Positions 42,252-50,988 of a DNA stretch of 64,000 nt are shown here, one piece after another. The translations under genes were made by a program, and so were the position numbers. Within the stretch, counting starts at the first letter, position 1; each line of letters opens with the position of its first letter. Source of the DNA: Nitrincola tapanii (GTDB lineage: Bacteria; Pseudomonadota; Gammaproteobacteria; Pseudomonadales; Balneatricaceae); assembly GCF_008368715.1 (NCBI RefSeq), contig NZ_SMRS01000001.1, positions 186,001 through 250,000 of the forward strand, in the 5' to 3' direction. The notes beneath the pieces were generated by a model. That model was not told the DNA's origin, did not search any database, and saw only the letters and a list, made by a program, of their open reading frames with translations.

Positions 42252-43166
42252 ATGAGTAGTTTATCCATGAAAAAAACCTCTGTGCCTGAGTCACCGCCAC
42301 CGGCAAAAGCTCAGGCTAAACCGCAAAACTCAATGCTACACCGTCTGCGCACAGGACAGGTACGTCCTTGGCCAGACTCCATGAATGCTTGGATCGCGCC
42401 GGTGTTGCGTCATACCTTGCCGCCCGTGTTGGGCTTGTTGATTTTGATTGGGATCTGGCATCTGGCCACGTTTAATGGTGGCTCCATTCCCACTCCCGGC
42501 CAAACCTGGGAGGCCGCCGTTATCTTATTTTCAGAACCCTTCTATATCGACGGGCCGAATGATCAAGGTATCGGCTGGAATGTTCTGGCCTCCCTAGAGC
42601 GTGTCGCTTTAGGCTTTGGTATCGCCGCGTTGGTTGGCATTCCGGCGGGCTTTATGCTCGGACGCTTTGCGCTCCTGTCGCAGATGTTGAATCCCATCAT
42701 CAGTTTGTTGCGTCCAGTCAGTCCTTTGGCCTGGTTGCCGATCGGATTGTTGGTGTTTCAACGTGCTGATCCGGCAGCGGTCTGGACTATTTTTATCTGC
42801 TCCATCTGGCCGATGATTATGAACACCGCACAGGGCGTAACACGTGTTCCCCAGGATTACCTGAACGTGGCGCGTGTCCTGCAACTCTCGGAATGGAAAA
42901 TTTTCACCAAGATTCTGTTCCCTGCTGTGTTGCCTTACATGCTGACAGGTATTCGCCTTTCGATCGGTACGGCTTGGTTGGTCATTGTCGCGGCGGAGAT
43001 GCTCACCGGCGGCGTGGGAATCGGTTTCTGGGTGTGGGATGAGTGGAACAACCTCAAGGTCGAACACATCATTATCGCGATCTTTGTCATCGGCATTGTG
43101 GGTCTGTTGCTAGAACAGTGTCTGATGTTGCTGGCGCGTCGTTTCTCTTATGAGCAGCGCAGCTGA
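42252..43166 (+). CDS. nrtB: Nitrate ABC transporter permease
   Basis: A 304-aa BPD_transp_1 permease with about six helices. The EAA loop reads MNTAQGVTRVPQDYLNVARV with LQLSEWKIFTKILFPAVLP, characteristic of the NrtB/SsuC/TauC group. The N-terminal ~50 residues are charged and cytoplasmic. It follows nrtA by 11 bases. Confidence 0.93.
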   Translation: MSSLSMKKTSVPESPPPAKAQAKPQNSMLHRLRTGQVRPWPDSMNAWIAPVLRHTLPPVLGLLILIGIWHLATFNGGSIPTPGQTWEAAVILFSEPFYIDGPNDQGIGWNVLASLERVALGFGIAALVGIPAGFMLGRFALLSQMLNPIISLLRPVSPLAWLPIGLLVFQRADPAAVWTIFICSIWPMIMNTAQGVTRVPQDYLNVARVLQLSEWKIFTKILFPAVLPYMLTGIRLSIGTAWLVIVAAEMLTGGVGIGFWVWDEWNNLKVEHIIIAIFVIGIVGLLLEQCLMLLARRFSYEQRS

Positions 43167-43186
43167 GTCGGAATAAGGAGTTTGCC

Positions 43187-44014
43187 ATGAAAAAGTTGAT
43201 TCAAATCGAAAATGCCGGACAAACCTTTCAAACGCAGAAAGGCCCTTTTGTCGCACTGCGCGATGTCAATCTGAACCTGGCACCGGGTGAGTCGATCAGT
43301 CTGATCGGCCACTCGGGTTGTGGGAAATCGACCTTGCTGAACTTGATCGCCGGGCTGACGCTGCCGACTCAAGGGGTGTTGCTCTGCAATGACCGTGAGA
43401 TTGCGGGCCCGGGTCCAGAACGCGCCGTAGTGTTCCAGAACCACTCTTTGCTGCCCTGGTTGACCTGTTTTGACAACATCTATCTGGCGGTGGAAAAGGT
43501 CTTTGGTCGACGTGAGAAAAAGCCACAGCTGCGTGAGCGCACCCTGGCGGCATTGGATCTGGTCGGTCTGTCGCATGCTGAAACTAAATATCCGCATGAG
43601 ATTTCCGGCGGCATGAAGCAGCGAGTTGGTATCGCCCGTGCGTTGTCGATGGAACCCCAAATTCTGTTGATGGATGAACCCTTCGGTGCCCTGGATGCGC
43701 TCACGCGAGCCAACCTGCAGGATGAGTTGATGCGCATTCTGGCCGCGACCGGTGCCACCATGGTGATGGTGACGCACGATGTGGATGAGGCGGTGCTGCT
43801 GTCGGATCGCATCGTGATGATGACCAATGGCCCGGCGGCGACCATCGGTGAAATTCTTGAAGTGCCACTGGCACGGCCACGTGATCGCATCGCGCTTGCA
43901 GATGATCCGCAATACAACCATTGCCGTCAGGCGGTGCTGAGTTTCCTCTACGAGAAACAGCGTAAGGTTGAGGACCTCAGTCAGCGCCGTCAGCGTCAGG
44001 CTGTGCAGGGCTAA
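43187..44014 (+). CDS. nrtC: Nitrate ABC transporter ATP-binding protein
   Basis: A 275-aa ABC ATPase of the NrtD/SsuB/TauB type. It shows Walker A GHSGCGKST, signature ISGGMKQRVGIARAL, Walker B ILLMDEPFGALD, and TMVMVTHDVDEAV. Unlike cyanobacterial NrtC there is no fused binding-protein domain, so one ATPase probably works as a homodimer. The ribosome site AAGGAG is clear. Confidence 0.92.
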   Translation: MKKLIQIENAGQTFQTQKGPFVALRDVNLNLAPGESISLIGHSGCGKSTLLNLIAGLTLPTQGVLLCNDREIAGPGPERAVVFQNHSLLPWLTCFDNIYLAVEKVFGRREKKPQLRERTLAALDLVGLSHAETKYPHEISGGMKQRVGIARALSMEPQILLMDEPFGALDALTRANLQDELMRILAATGATMVMVTHDVDEAVLLSDRIVMMTNGPAATIGEILEVPLARPRDRIALADDPQYNHCRQAVLSFLYEKQRKVEDLSQRRQRQAVQG

Positions 44015-44018
44015 CACC

Positions 44019-45251
44019 ATGATGTATGACCTGATCATCCTCGGCAATGGCATGGCTGCGCATCGTCTGGTGCAGGAGTTAGTGGCGCAGCCGCAACGTC
44101 CGCAACGTATCTTGATGCTGGGTGAAGAACCCTGCCTACCCTATAACCGCGTTCTGCTCTCTTCGATGTTAGCGAATGAGGTGGAGGATGCTGCGGCAGA
44201 ATTGGCCAGTGCACAGTGGTATCAGGAGCAGGGGATTGAGCTGCTGACGGCGGTAAAAGTTTCCCAGTTGCAGCCGCAGCAGAAATGCGTGAGCGCTGAG
44301 GATGGGCGGCAGTGGTTCTACCGTCGCTTAGTCTTGGCGACGGGCTCCTCGCCTGTTTTGCCGGGTTGTGTCGGCGAAAACCTTAAAGGCGTGTTGTGTT
44401 TTCGCACTCAGGCAGACCTCCATTCCTTGCGCCAAGCGGCACAGGAAGGGCAGGCCGCGGTGGTGATCGGTGGCGGGTTTCTCGGGCTGGAGGCTGCAGA
44501 AGGGCTGCGGCATCTGGGTATGGAGGTCACCCTGTTGCAGCGTGGTGATCGCTTGTTGAATCGACAGCTGGACAAGTCGGCGGCTCAACTCCTGCAAAGT
44601 AATCTGAGCGCGCGTGGCTTGAATATCCTGACTCATAGCTCGGTGGCTGAAATCTGTGCGGATGCACAAGGTCAGGTACGTGGGGTGCAGTTAAAAAGCG
44701 GTGACTTCTTGCCGGCCCAAACGGTGGTGTGTGCCCTCGGCATTCAGCCTCGCATCGATCTGGCTAAGGCAGCAGGGCTGCAAGTGGCGCGTGGCATTCA
44801 GGTGAACACCCGGATGCAGAGTTCCGATACGGACATCTTTGCTTTGGGAGAGTGCTGCCAATTGGGTGAGCAGACCTATGGACTGGTGGCCCCGATCTGG
44901 GAACAGGCCAAGGTACTGGCGGCAATACTGGCCGGGCAAGCGGTGCATTATCAGGAACCCTTACAGGCCACGCAGTTGAAAATATCCGGTATCGCGCTCT
45001 TTTCCTGTGGCGAAATCAGTGCCGAACCGAGTCCAGAGGATGTGGTATTGCTGGATGCACAAGCCGGGGTGTATGCCCGCTTATTACGTCAAGAAGGGCG
45101 TTTACAGGGTGCCATACTCTATGGTGATACCCAATCCAGCCCAGATCTAGTGCGGCTCATCCGTGCCCAAGAGGTGATCAAAGATCCACTGGCCCTCTTA
45201 TCCGGACAGACTGAAATCAGCGAATTGAGACCAGAAGAGGCCGCAGCCTGA
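44019..45251 (+). CDS. FAD/NAD-dependent oxidoreductase, probable electron donor to NasA
   Basis: A 410-aa pyridine-nucleotide-disulphide oxidoreductase. The FAD motif is DLIILGNGMAAHRLVQEL, the NAD(P) motif VVIGGGFLGLEAAEGL, and ALGECCQLG binds FAD. It resembles the N-terminal half of NirB and the rubredoxin-reductase group, but lacks any siroheme or BFD domain. Lying between nrtC and nirB, it most likely moves electrons from NAD(P)H to the BFD domain of NasA, like NasC of Klebsiella. That role is inferred. Confidence 0.85.
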   Translation: MMYDLIILGNGMAAHRLVQELVAQPQRPQRILMLGEEPCLPYNRVLLSSMLANEVEDAAAELASAQWYQEQGIELLTAVKVSQLQPQQKCVSAEDGRQWFYRRLVLATGSSPVLPGCVGENLKGVLCFRTQADLHSLRQAAQEGQAAVVIGGGFLGLEAAEGLRHLGMEVTLLQRGDRLLNRQLDKSAAQLLQSNLSARGLNILTHSSVAEICADAQGQVRGVQLKSGDFLPAQTVVCALGIQPRIDLAKAAGLQVARGIQVNTRMQSSDTDIFALGECCQLGEQTYGLVAPIWEQAKVLAAILAGQAVHYQEPLQATQLKISGIALFSCGEISAEPSPEDVVLLDAQAGVYARLLRQEGRLQGAILYGDTQSSPDLVRLIRAQEVIKDPLALLSGQTEISELRPEEAAA

Positions 45252-45276
45252 CGCTGCGCCTGGGAGTAACAGCATT

Positions 45277-47790
45277 ATGAAAAAGCGCATATTTGTGGTG
45301 GGTAACGGCATGGTGGGACACCACTTTGTTGAGCAGTGGCAGGCACAGGCACCTGTGGGTAGCTATGAGCTGCATATACTGGCAGAAGAGCCCGTGGCCG
45401 CCTACGATCGTGTTCATCTCTCCAGCTATTTTGAGCATTGGGACGCCGAACAGCTCCGTTTAGGTGAGGCAGAGTTATACCAACACGCCGATATACATCT
45501 GCATTTAGGGGAGGGTGTTGAGGCCTTGGATACGGAGCATCGGACTCTGCACACCGCCAAGGGGTGTTATGAGTATGATGTGTTGGTATTGGCCACAGGG
45601 TCTTACCCCTTTGTGCCACCCATTCCAGGTCGTGAGCAGGCGCATTGCCATGTCTATCGGACTCTGCAGGATCTGGATGCTATTGCCGCAAGTGCCCAAG
45701 GGGCGACCTCGGGTGTTGTGATCGGTGGTGGACTTTTGGGTTTGGAGGCAGCCAATGCCCTGAAACAGTTGGGTTTGCAGGCCAGTGTTGTGGAGTTCGC
45801 CCCGCGACTCATGCCTGTCCAATTGGATAATGAAGCCGGTCAAGTCTTGAAAGATAAGATTGAAGCCCTAGGTGTTCAGGTGTGGCTGGAAAAATCTACG
45901 ACCTTGATTGAATCCGGCCAGGAAAAGCGTTTGCGCTTGAACTTTGCCGATGGATCGCATCTGGAGACCGACCTCTTAGTCTTTTCTGCCGGTATCCGGC
46001 CACAGGATGCGCTGGCGCGTCAGGCCGGTTTGGCGCTGGCTGAACGCGGGGGAATCTGCATCAATTCAAACTGCCAAACCTCGGTGGCGGATGTCTATGC
46101 CATAGGCGAGTGTGCGAGTTGGCAAGGACAGATGTTCGGTCTGGTCGCCCCCGGTTACCAGATGGCAAAAACCGCCGTGGCCGCCATATTAGGTGAAGAG
46201 TCCGCTGCGTTCACCGGTGCGGATATGTCGACCAAACTCAAGCTCTTAGGTGTTGATGTCGGCTCCATTGGCGATGCGCATGGACACACGGCGGGGGCAC
46301 GCAATTACCGTTATCTGGATGAGCAAAATGGCGTGTATCGGCGTTTAGTCGTCTCGCAGGATGGTAAGACGCTGCTCGGTGCCATTCTGGTCGGAGACAA
46401 TAGTTACTATGACACGCTGTTGCAATATGCACTGAACGGTCTGTCGCTTCCCGCTCAGCCTGAAAGCTTGATTCTTCCGGGTACCGCTGCGGCACCGGCA
46501 TTAGGAGCGGATGCCTTACCGGCGAGCGCCGTGCTTTGCTCCTGTCACAATGTGACCAAGGGAGCGGTGTGTGCGGCCATGGACGAAGGCGCTTTGAGTT
46601 TTGAGGCGGTGAAAAGTAGCACACGAGCTAGCAGCGGTTGTGGCGGTTGTGCCAGCTTATTGAAGTCGGTTGTGGAGCATGAGCTGGAGCAGCGTGGCGT
46701 CAGCGTGAATCGCAATCTTTGCGCTCATTTCAACTACACCCGCCAGGAGCTTTTCCATCTGGTGCGGGTGGAAGGTGTGCGTACCTTTGCCGAGCTGTTG
46801 GAAAAGCACGGTCAGGGTGGAGGGTGCGAGATTTGTAAACCCGCGGTCGCTTCAATCCTAGCCAGTTGCTGGAATGAACATGTGCAGGAGCCGTCGCATC
46901 TGCCCTTGCAGGATACTAACGACACGTTCATGGCGAATATGCAGAAAAATGGCACCTACTCCGTGGTCCCGCGTATTCCCGGTGGTGAAATCACGCCCAA
47001 AATGTTGATTAAGATCGGTGAGGTGGGGGAGAAGTATCAGCTCTACACCAAGATTACCGGAGGGCAGCGTATCGATCTGTTTGGCGCCACCCTGGATCAA
47101 CTACCGCTCATCTGGGAGGAGTTGATCGATGCGGGATTTGAAACCGGACATGCGTATGGAAAATCCCTGCGCACGGTGAAATCCTGCATAGGCGAAACCT
47201 GGTGTCGCTACGGTGTGCAGGACAGCATGGGCATGGCGATTCAACTGGAGAATCGTTACAAGGGTTTGCGCTCGCCGCATAAAATCAAAATGGCCGTTTC
47301 GGGATGCACGCGTGAATGTGCCGAAGCTCAGAGCAAGGATATCGGGGTGATTGCCACCGACAAGGGCTGGAATCTGTATGTCTGTGGTAATGGAGGAATG
47401 CGTCCACGACATGCCGATCTGTTTGCCACCGATCTGGATGATGCCACCCTAGTACGTTATATCGACCGTGTATTGATGTTCTACGTCTACACCGCAGATC
47501 GTTTGCAGCGTACCTCGGTGTGGCTGGAATCCTTGGAGGGCGGGCTGGAGTATCTGCGCCAGGTCGTGATTGAAGACAGTCTGGGCCTGGGTGCAGAACT
47601 GGAAGCGCGCATGCAAGCGGTGGTGGACAGCTACCAGTGCGAATGGAAAACCGCGGTTCAAGATCCGACTAAGCGTCGACGTTTCCGCAGTTACATCAAT
47701 GCAGAAGATCCTAGACGTGCGCGTTTGGAGTGGGTCGAAGAGCGCGGACAAATGATTCCGGCACGTGACATTACAGAGGAAAGAGTATGA
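45277..47790 (+). CDS. nirB: Nitrite reductase (NADH) large subunit
   Basis: An 837-aa NirB. The order is an FAD/NAD domain (FVVGNGMVGHHFVEQW, then VVIGGGLLGLEAANALKQLG), two BFD-like [2Fe-2S] regions (VLCSCHNVTKGAV with SSGCGGCASLL; GGGCEICKPAVAS), a ferredoxin-like half domain, and the siroheme/[4Fe-4S] centre with SCIGETWCRYG and SGCTRECAEAQSKDIG. It reduces nitrite to ammonium with six electrons from NADH in the cytoplasm. The stop overlaps nirD by 4 bases. Confidence 0.97.
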   Translation: MKKRIFVVGNGMVGHHFVEQWQAQAPVGSYELHILAEEPVAAYDRVHLSSYFEHWDAEQLRLGEAELYQHADIHLHLGEGVEALDTEHRTLHTAKGCYEYDVLVLATGSYPFVPPIPGREQAHCHVYRTLQDLDAIAASAQGATSGVVIGGGLLGLEAANALKQLGLQASVVEFAPRLMPVQLDNEAGQVLKDKIEALGVQVWLEKSTTLIESGQEKRLRLNFADGSHLETDLLVFSAGIRPQDALARQAGLALAERGGICINSNCQTSVADVYAIGECASWQGQMFGLVAPGYQMAKTAVAAILGEESAAFTGADMSTKLKLLGVDVGSIGDAHGHTAGARNYRYLDEQNGVYRRLVVSQDGKTLLGAILVGDNSYYDTLLQYALNGLSLPAQPESLILPGTAAAPALGADALPASAVLCSCHNVTKGAVCAAMDEGALSFEAVKSSTRASSGCGGCASLLKSVVEHELEQRGVSVNRNLCAHFNYTRQELFHLVRVEGVRTFAELLEKHGQGGGCEICKPAVASILASCWNEHVQEPSHLPLQDTNDTFMANMQKNGTYSVVPRIPGGEITPKMLIKIGEVGEKYQLYTKITGGQRIDLFGATLDQLPLIWEELIDAGFETGHAYGKSLRTVKSCIGETWCRYGVQDSMGMAIQLENRYKGLRSPHKIKMAVSGCTRECAEAQSKDIGVIATDKGWNLYVCGNGGMRPRHADLFATDLDDATLVRYIDRVLMFYVYTADRLQRTSVWLESLEGGLEYLRQVVIEDSLGLGAELEARMQAVVDSYQCEWKTAVQDPTKRRRFRSYINAEDPRRARLEWVEERGQMIPARDITEERV

Positions 47791-48137
47791 ATGCGATGCA
47801 TCCAGCAGGACAAGTCTGGCAAGAGGTTTGTCACCTTGAAGATCTCGTGCCCGGTTCCGGTGTGGCGTTGCTCTTAGAGGAAGAAGGGGTTGCACTCTAT
47901 TATCTTCCAGAGCACTCACCGAGTGTGTATGCCTTAGCCCATCAAGACCCCTTCTCGGGGGCAGAGGTCCTGGCTTATGGTTTGCTGTGTGAGCGCGACG
48001 GACGTTGGTCTGTCGCTGCACCCTTATACAAACAGCATTTTGACTTAGAAACAGGAGTTTGTTGGGAGGATGAAAGTGTCTCTGTGCGTACCTGGCCGGT
48101 ACGCATTCAGGGAGAGCGTGTCTGGTTAGCGATCTAA
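47787..48137 (+). CDS. nirD: Nitrite reductase (NADH) small subunit
   Basis: A 116-aa NirD with the Rieske-like fold but without iron-sulphur ligands, as is normal for NirD. Recognisable parts are VCHLEDLVPGSGVALLLEEE, VYALAHQDPFSGAEVLAYGL, and KQHFDLETGVCWEDE. It is the structural partner of NirB. It is the last gene of the nrt-nir operon and converges with dbpA 7 bases away. Confidence 0.95.
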   Translation: MNAMHPAGQVWQEVCHLEDLVPGSGVALLLEEEGVALYYLPEHSPSVYALAHQDPFSGAEVLAYGLLCERDGRWSVAAPLYKQHFDLETGVCWEDESVSVRTWPVRIQGERVWLAI

Positions 48138-48144
48138 TCAGCCT

Positions 48145-49539
48145 TTAGATACGTCGAACCTTAAATTGGCGTCCTTTGATTTTGCCGGATCGGAGATGCT
48201 CAAGTGCTGTGGCGGCCAAAGGGCGTGCCACAGCCACATAAGCATGATGGTCGCCGACTTGGATCTTGCCAATCATAGAGCCATCGATCTCAGTATTGCG
48301 TGTTAAGGCACCGAGTAGATCGCCAGGCCTTAGTTTTTCTTTGCGTCCACCGGCAATGCACAGAGTGACCATCGTGGCAGGGGGCGGCTGGCGAGAGGGG
48401 TCGGGTTCCGGTGTCGGTTCTAATCGAGTTAACGTCTGTGTTTGTAAGGCTTCAATACGTGCTAAACGCTGACCATCTCGGGGCGTACAGAGCGTGATAG
48501 CGCGACCTGAGCGTCCAGCACGGCCGGTACGGCCAATTCGGTGTGTATACACGGCAGGATCTTGTGGGACATCGGCATTGATCACCAACTCCACACTCTC
48601 AATATCTAAACCCCGTGCAGCAACATCGGTGGCGAGCAGATAGCGACAGCTGCCATTACTAAAGCGCACCAAAACCTGATCACGATCTCTTTGTTCTAAA
48701 TCACCATGTAACGCTAAAGCACTGAGACTGTAAGGGCGTAATGCTTGTGCTAGGTCGATACACATCTGCTTGGTGTTACAGAAAATCACGGCCGCTTCGG
48801 GTTGGTAAGTTTGTAAGAGCGCTGCGAGTGTATCGGCTTTATGCTCAGCACTGCACTCACAATAAAGCTGCTCAATACTGGCTTCATCATGCTGACTTTC
48901 GACCTCAATGCGTAGCGGATCAAACTGATAAGCGGCACTGATGGCTTCAATTTGCTCGGGGTAGGTGGCTGAGAAAAGCAGAGTTTGACGCTTTTCAGGG
49001 GTTTGCCCGATGATGCTACGAATATCGGCTTCAAAGCCCATGTCGAGCATTCGATCGGCTTCATCCAGCACTAAGGTGTTGAGTTGATTTAACTCTACCG
49101 TACCTTTGCGTAGGTGGTCACATAGTCGCCCCGGAGTGGCGACTAAGATATGAGCACCGTGCTCTAGTGAGCCAATTTGTGGCCCGATTGGCTGCCCCCC
49201 ACAGAGGGTTAGAATTTTAATATTATCGAGGTAGCGCGCTAAGCGTCTTAATTCGCTAGCGACCTGGGTGGCTAATTCACGTGTCGGACACAAAATCAGA
49301 CTTTGTACGGCAAAGAGTTTGGGATTCAAGCGTGTTAACAGCCCGATGCCAAAGGCAGCCGTTTTACCACTACCCGTTTTAGCTTGTGCAATCAGATCAC
49401 GGCCCGACAGCAGAGCAGGTAGGCTTTGAGCCTGGATCTCCGTCATCTGGGTGTAACCCATTTGTGTCAGGTTTTCGAGGGCGCGAGGGGGTAAGGGCAG
49501 TTGGCTAAAAGGGGCTGAGCTCACAGGTATTCCGTTCAT
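48145..49539 (-). CDS. dbpA: ATP-dependent RNA helicase DbpA
   Basis: A 464-aa DEAD-box helicase. Motifs are AKTGSGKTAAFG (I), PTRELATQVA (Ia), VLDEADRMLDMGF (II), FSATYPEQ (III), and HRIGRTGRAGR (VI). The C-terminal ~75 residues (VTLCIAGGRKEKLRPGDLLG, ending KGRQFKVRRI) are the DbpA RNA-binding domain that targets helix 92 of 23S rRNA. It acts in 50S ribosome assembly. Confidence 0.96.
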   Translation of the reverse strand: MNGIPVSSAPFSQLPLPPRALENLTQMGYTQMTEIQAQSLPALLSGRDLIAQAKTGSGKTAAFGIGLLTRLNPKLFAVQSLILCPTRELATQVASELRRLARYLDNIKILTLCGGQPIGPQIGSLEHGAHILVATPGRLCDHLRKGTVELNQLNTLVLDEADRMLDMGFEADIRSIIGQTPEKRQTLLFSATYPEQIEAISAAYQFDPLRIEVESQHDEASIEQLYCECSAEHKADTLAALLQTYQPEAAVIFCNTKQMCIDLAQALRPYSLSALALHGDLEQRDRDQVLVRFSNGSCRYLLATDVAARGLDIESVELVINADVPQDPAVYTHRIGRTGRAGRSGRAITLCTPRDGQRLARIEALQTQTLTRLEPTPEPDPSRQPPPATMVTLCIAGGRKEKLRPGDLLGALTRNTEIDGSMIGKIQVGDHHAYVAVARPLAATALEHLRSGKIKGRQFKVRRI

Positions 49540-49680
49540 CGATTGAAAAATTCAGTTTAACACGGTTGTTCTTGAAAGCAGGGGAAATGAACAATTAAAG
49601 ACGATGGAAAAGAGAGTTGCAGGCTTGCCCGCTGGCATCTGAGGACATCTAGATCTGCTTGAGTGGTGATTGGCAGGCAC

Positions 49681-50337
49681 TTAACTTGGCGGATCTATTT
49701 GTCCATTTAGACTGTTATTAATACGAAACCAGCCCGCAATACTATAACGATCGCGTTGTGTCGGTCGCACTTCATGTGGAAAACGATCGCTCAGAAAAAT
49801 CAGTAAGCGCCCCGCTTCAGGTCGTATCTCTGCCAGGGCGGTACTCTGTTCCTCGGTGTAGAGCAACAACTCACCGCCGTCTGCCTCTTGCCAATCTTGA
49901 TTCAGATAATAAACGCTGGTCAGTACCCGATTACTCCGTCCTTGAAAGGCATCCAGGTGGCGTGCATAAAACGCCCCCGGTGGGTAGTGGGCAAAATGGC
50001 TTTCGTAATCAAACAATCCCATGAATAGACGTTGATTCAGGCCTTGCTGTAACGCCTGCATCCAAGCCAGATAAGTCGCTTGCACAGGATCATCGGTACT
50101 TAACCAGTGGATCTTGTCGCGTCGAATACGACGATTCAGCTGGTGTTGTTGTTGGCGGCCAATACCTGCGGGCTGCAAGGCTTCTTCCTCTTCCAATTGC
50201 TGTAAATTGTTGAGTAAAGCCGCAGTCAGTGTCTGTGGAAGCGCGTGATCCTGACAGAAATAGCCTTGATTGACGAGCGCATCCGCGACGTCATCACAAA
50301 GTTGTGCGCAAAGAAGAAGATCAGGTTGAGATAACAC
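49681..50337 (-). CDS. 2-oxoglutarate/Fe(II)-dependent oxygenase, SM-20/PKHD type
   Basis: A 218-aa protein. Iron ligands are seen as H-x-D in FYARHLDAFQG and the distal His in DRFPHEVRPTQ, with the 2OG-binding Arg in YSIAGWFR. This is the prolyl-4-hydroxylase-like 2OG-FeII_Oxy fold. The substrate is unknown; bacterial members modify ribosomal proteins or EF-Tu. The start is a GTG with no strong ribosome site, so it is not certain. 49540-49680 and 50338-50467 show no further feature. Confidence 0.88.
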   Translation of the reverse strand: MLSQPDLLLCAQLCDDVADALVNQGYFCQDHALPQTLTAALLNNLQQLEEEEALQPAGIGRQQQHQLNRRIRRDKIHWLSTDDPVQATYLAWMQALQQGLNQRLFMGLFDYESHFAHYPPGAFYARHLDAFQGRSNRVLTSVYYLNQDWQEADGGELLLYTEEQSTALAEIRPEAGRLLIFLSDRFPHEVRPTQRDRYSIAGWFRINNSLNGQIDPPS

Positions 50338-50467
50338 AGAGGGCCACTCAAAGGGTTGGGATGCGTTTTATATACCCAAACCCGAGCGCTGTCATCTGAA
50401 ATATTTCGCTAGAAAATTTGATCTAATTGCGCAGCGTTTGAGCAGAGCAAAAGATCCACGTCTTGTC

Positions 50468-50908
50468 TTAGGTACGAATCAGGTCCAGCGGAAATTGACG
50501 TCCGGCGAGATAGTCCTCGATGAGTTGCATGACTAAATCACTGCGTAAACGGCCTTGCTGGTGCAGTGTGCGAATCTCCTCAAGTGTCAGCCAGTGGCGG
50601 CCTAGAATCCCCTGATCGAGATCATCGCTGATTTTTTCAATTGCTTTGGCTACAAAGCCAAAACGATAGTAGGTTTTCTCTGGGCCGAGATCGAGCAGAT
50701 AGATTCCCAAAAGATACAAGGGTTCGACAGACCAACCCGTTTCTTCTAAGGCTTCACGTATGCAGGCCGCCGCGGGTGTTTCACGGGCTTCAATATGTCC
50801 TGCCGGTTGATTAAACACAGGAGCCTTGGGATCGCCTTCTTCCACCAGCAAAAAACGCCCTTCCTGTTCAATCAGCGCTGCGACGGTGACATGGGGTAGG
50901 AAACGCAT
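50468..50908 (-). CDS. Nudix hydrolase, NudJ-like
   Basis: A 146-aa protein with the Nudix box G-x5-E-x7-REUxEExGU seen as GHIEARETPAAACIREALEE followed by TGW. FNQPAGHIE and LGIYLLDLGPEKTYYRFGFV are typical for NudJ, which hydrolyses thiamine and nucleoside diphosphates in E. coli. NudJ usually lies next to mnmA or purB; here it does not, so the symbol is withheld. Confidence 0.88.
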   Translation of the reverse strand: MRFLPHVTVAALIEQEGRFLLVEEGDPKAPVFNQPAGHIEARETPAAACIREALEETGWSVEPLYLLGIYLLDLGPEKTYYRFGFVAKAIEKISDDLDQGILGRHWLTLEEIRTLHQQGRLRSDLVMQLIEDYLAGRQFPLDLIRT

Positions 50909-50939
50909 AGAAAAACCTCCAATAGACGATGAAAAGCAA

Positions 50940-50964
50940 AACGCCGCTTCATAGAAGCGGCGTT
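50940..50964 (-). terminator. Intrinsic terminator of glcB
   Basis: AACGCCGCTTC/GAAGCGGCGTT with a 3-base loop, followed on the minus strand by TTGCTTTTC, starts 24 bases past the glcB stop. Confidence 0.88.
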
Positions 50965-50988
50965 AAGGCACAGCAGGTTGGACCTAAC

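Noticed and set aside
43148-44053. 301-codon minus-strand ORF opposite nrtC
   Set aside because: It overlaps an intact ABC ATPase with all motifs, and its own translation has the His/Gln/Arg bias typical of antisense frames.
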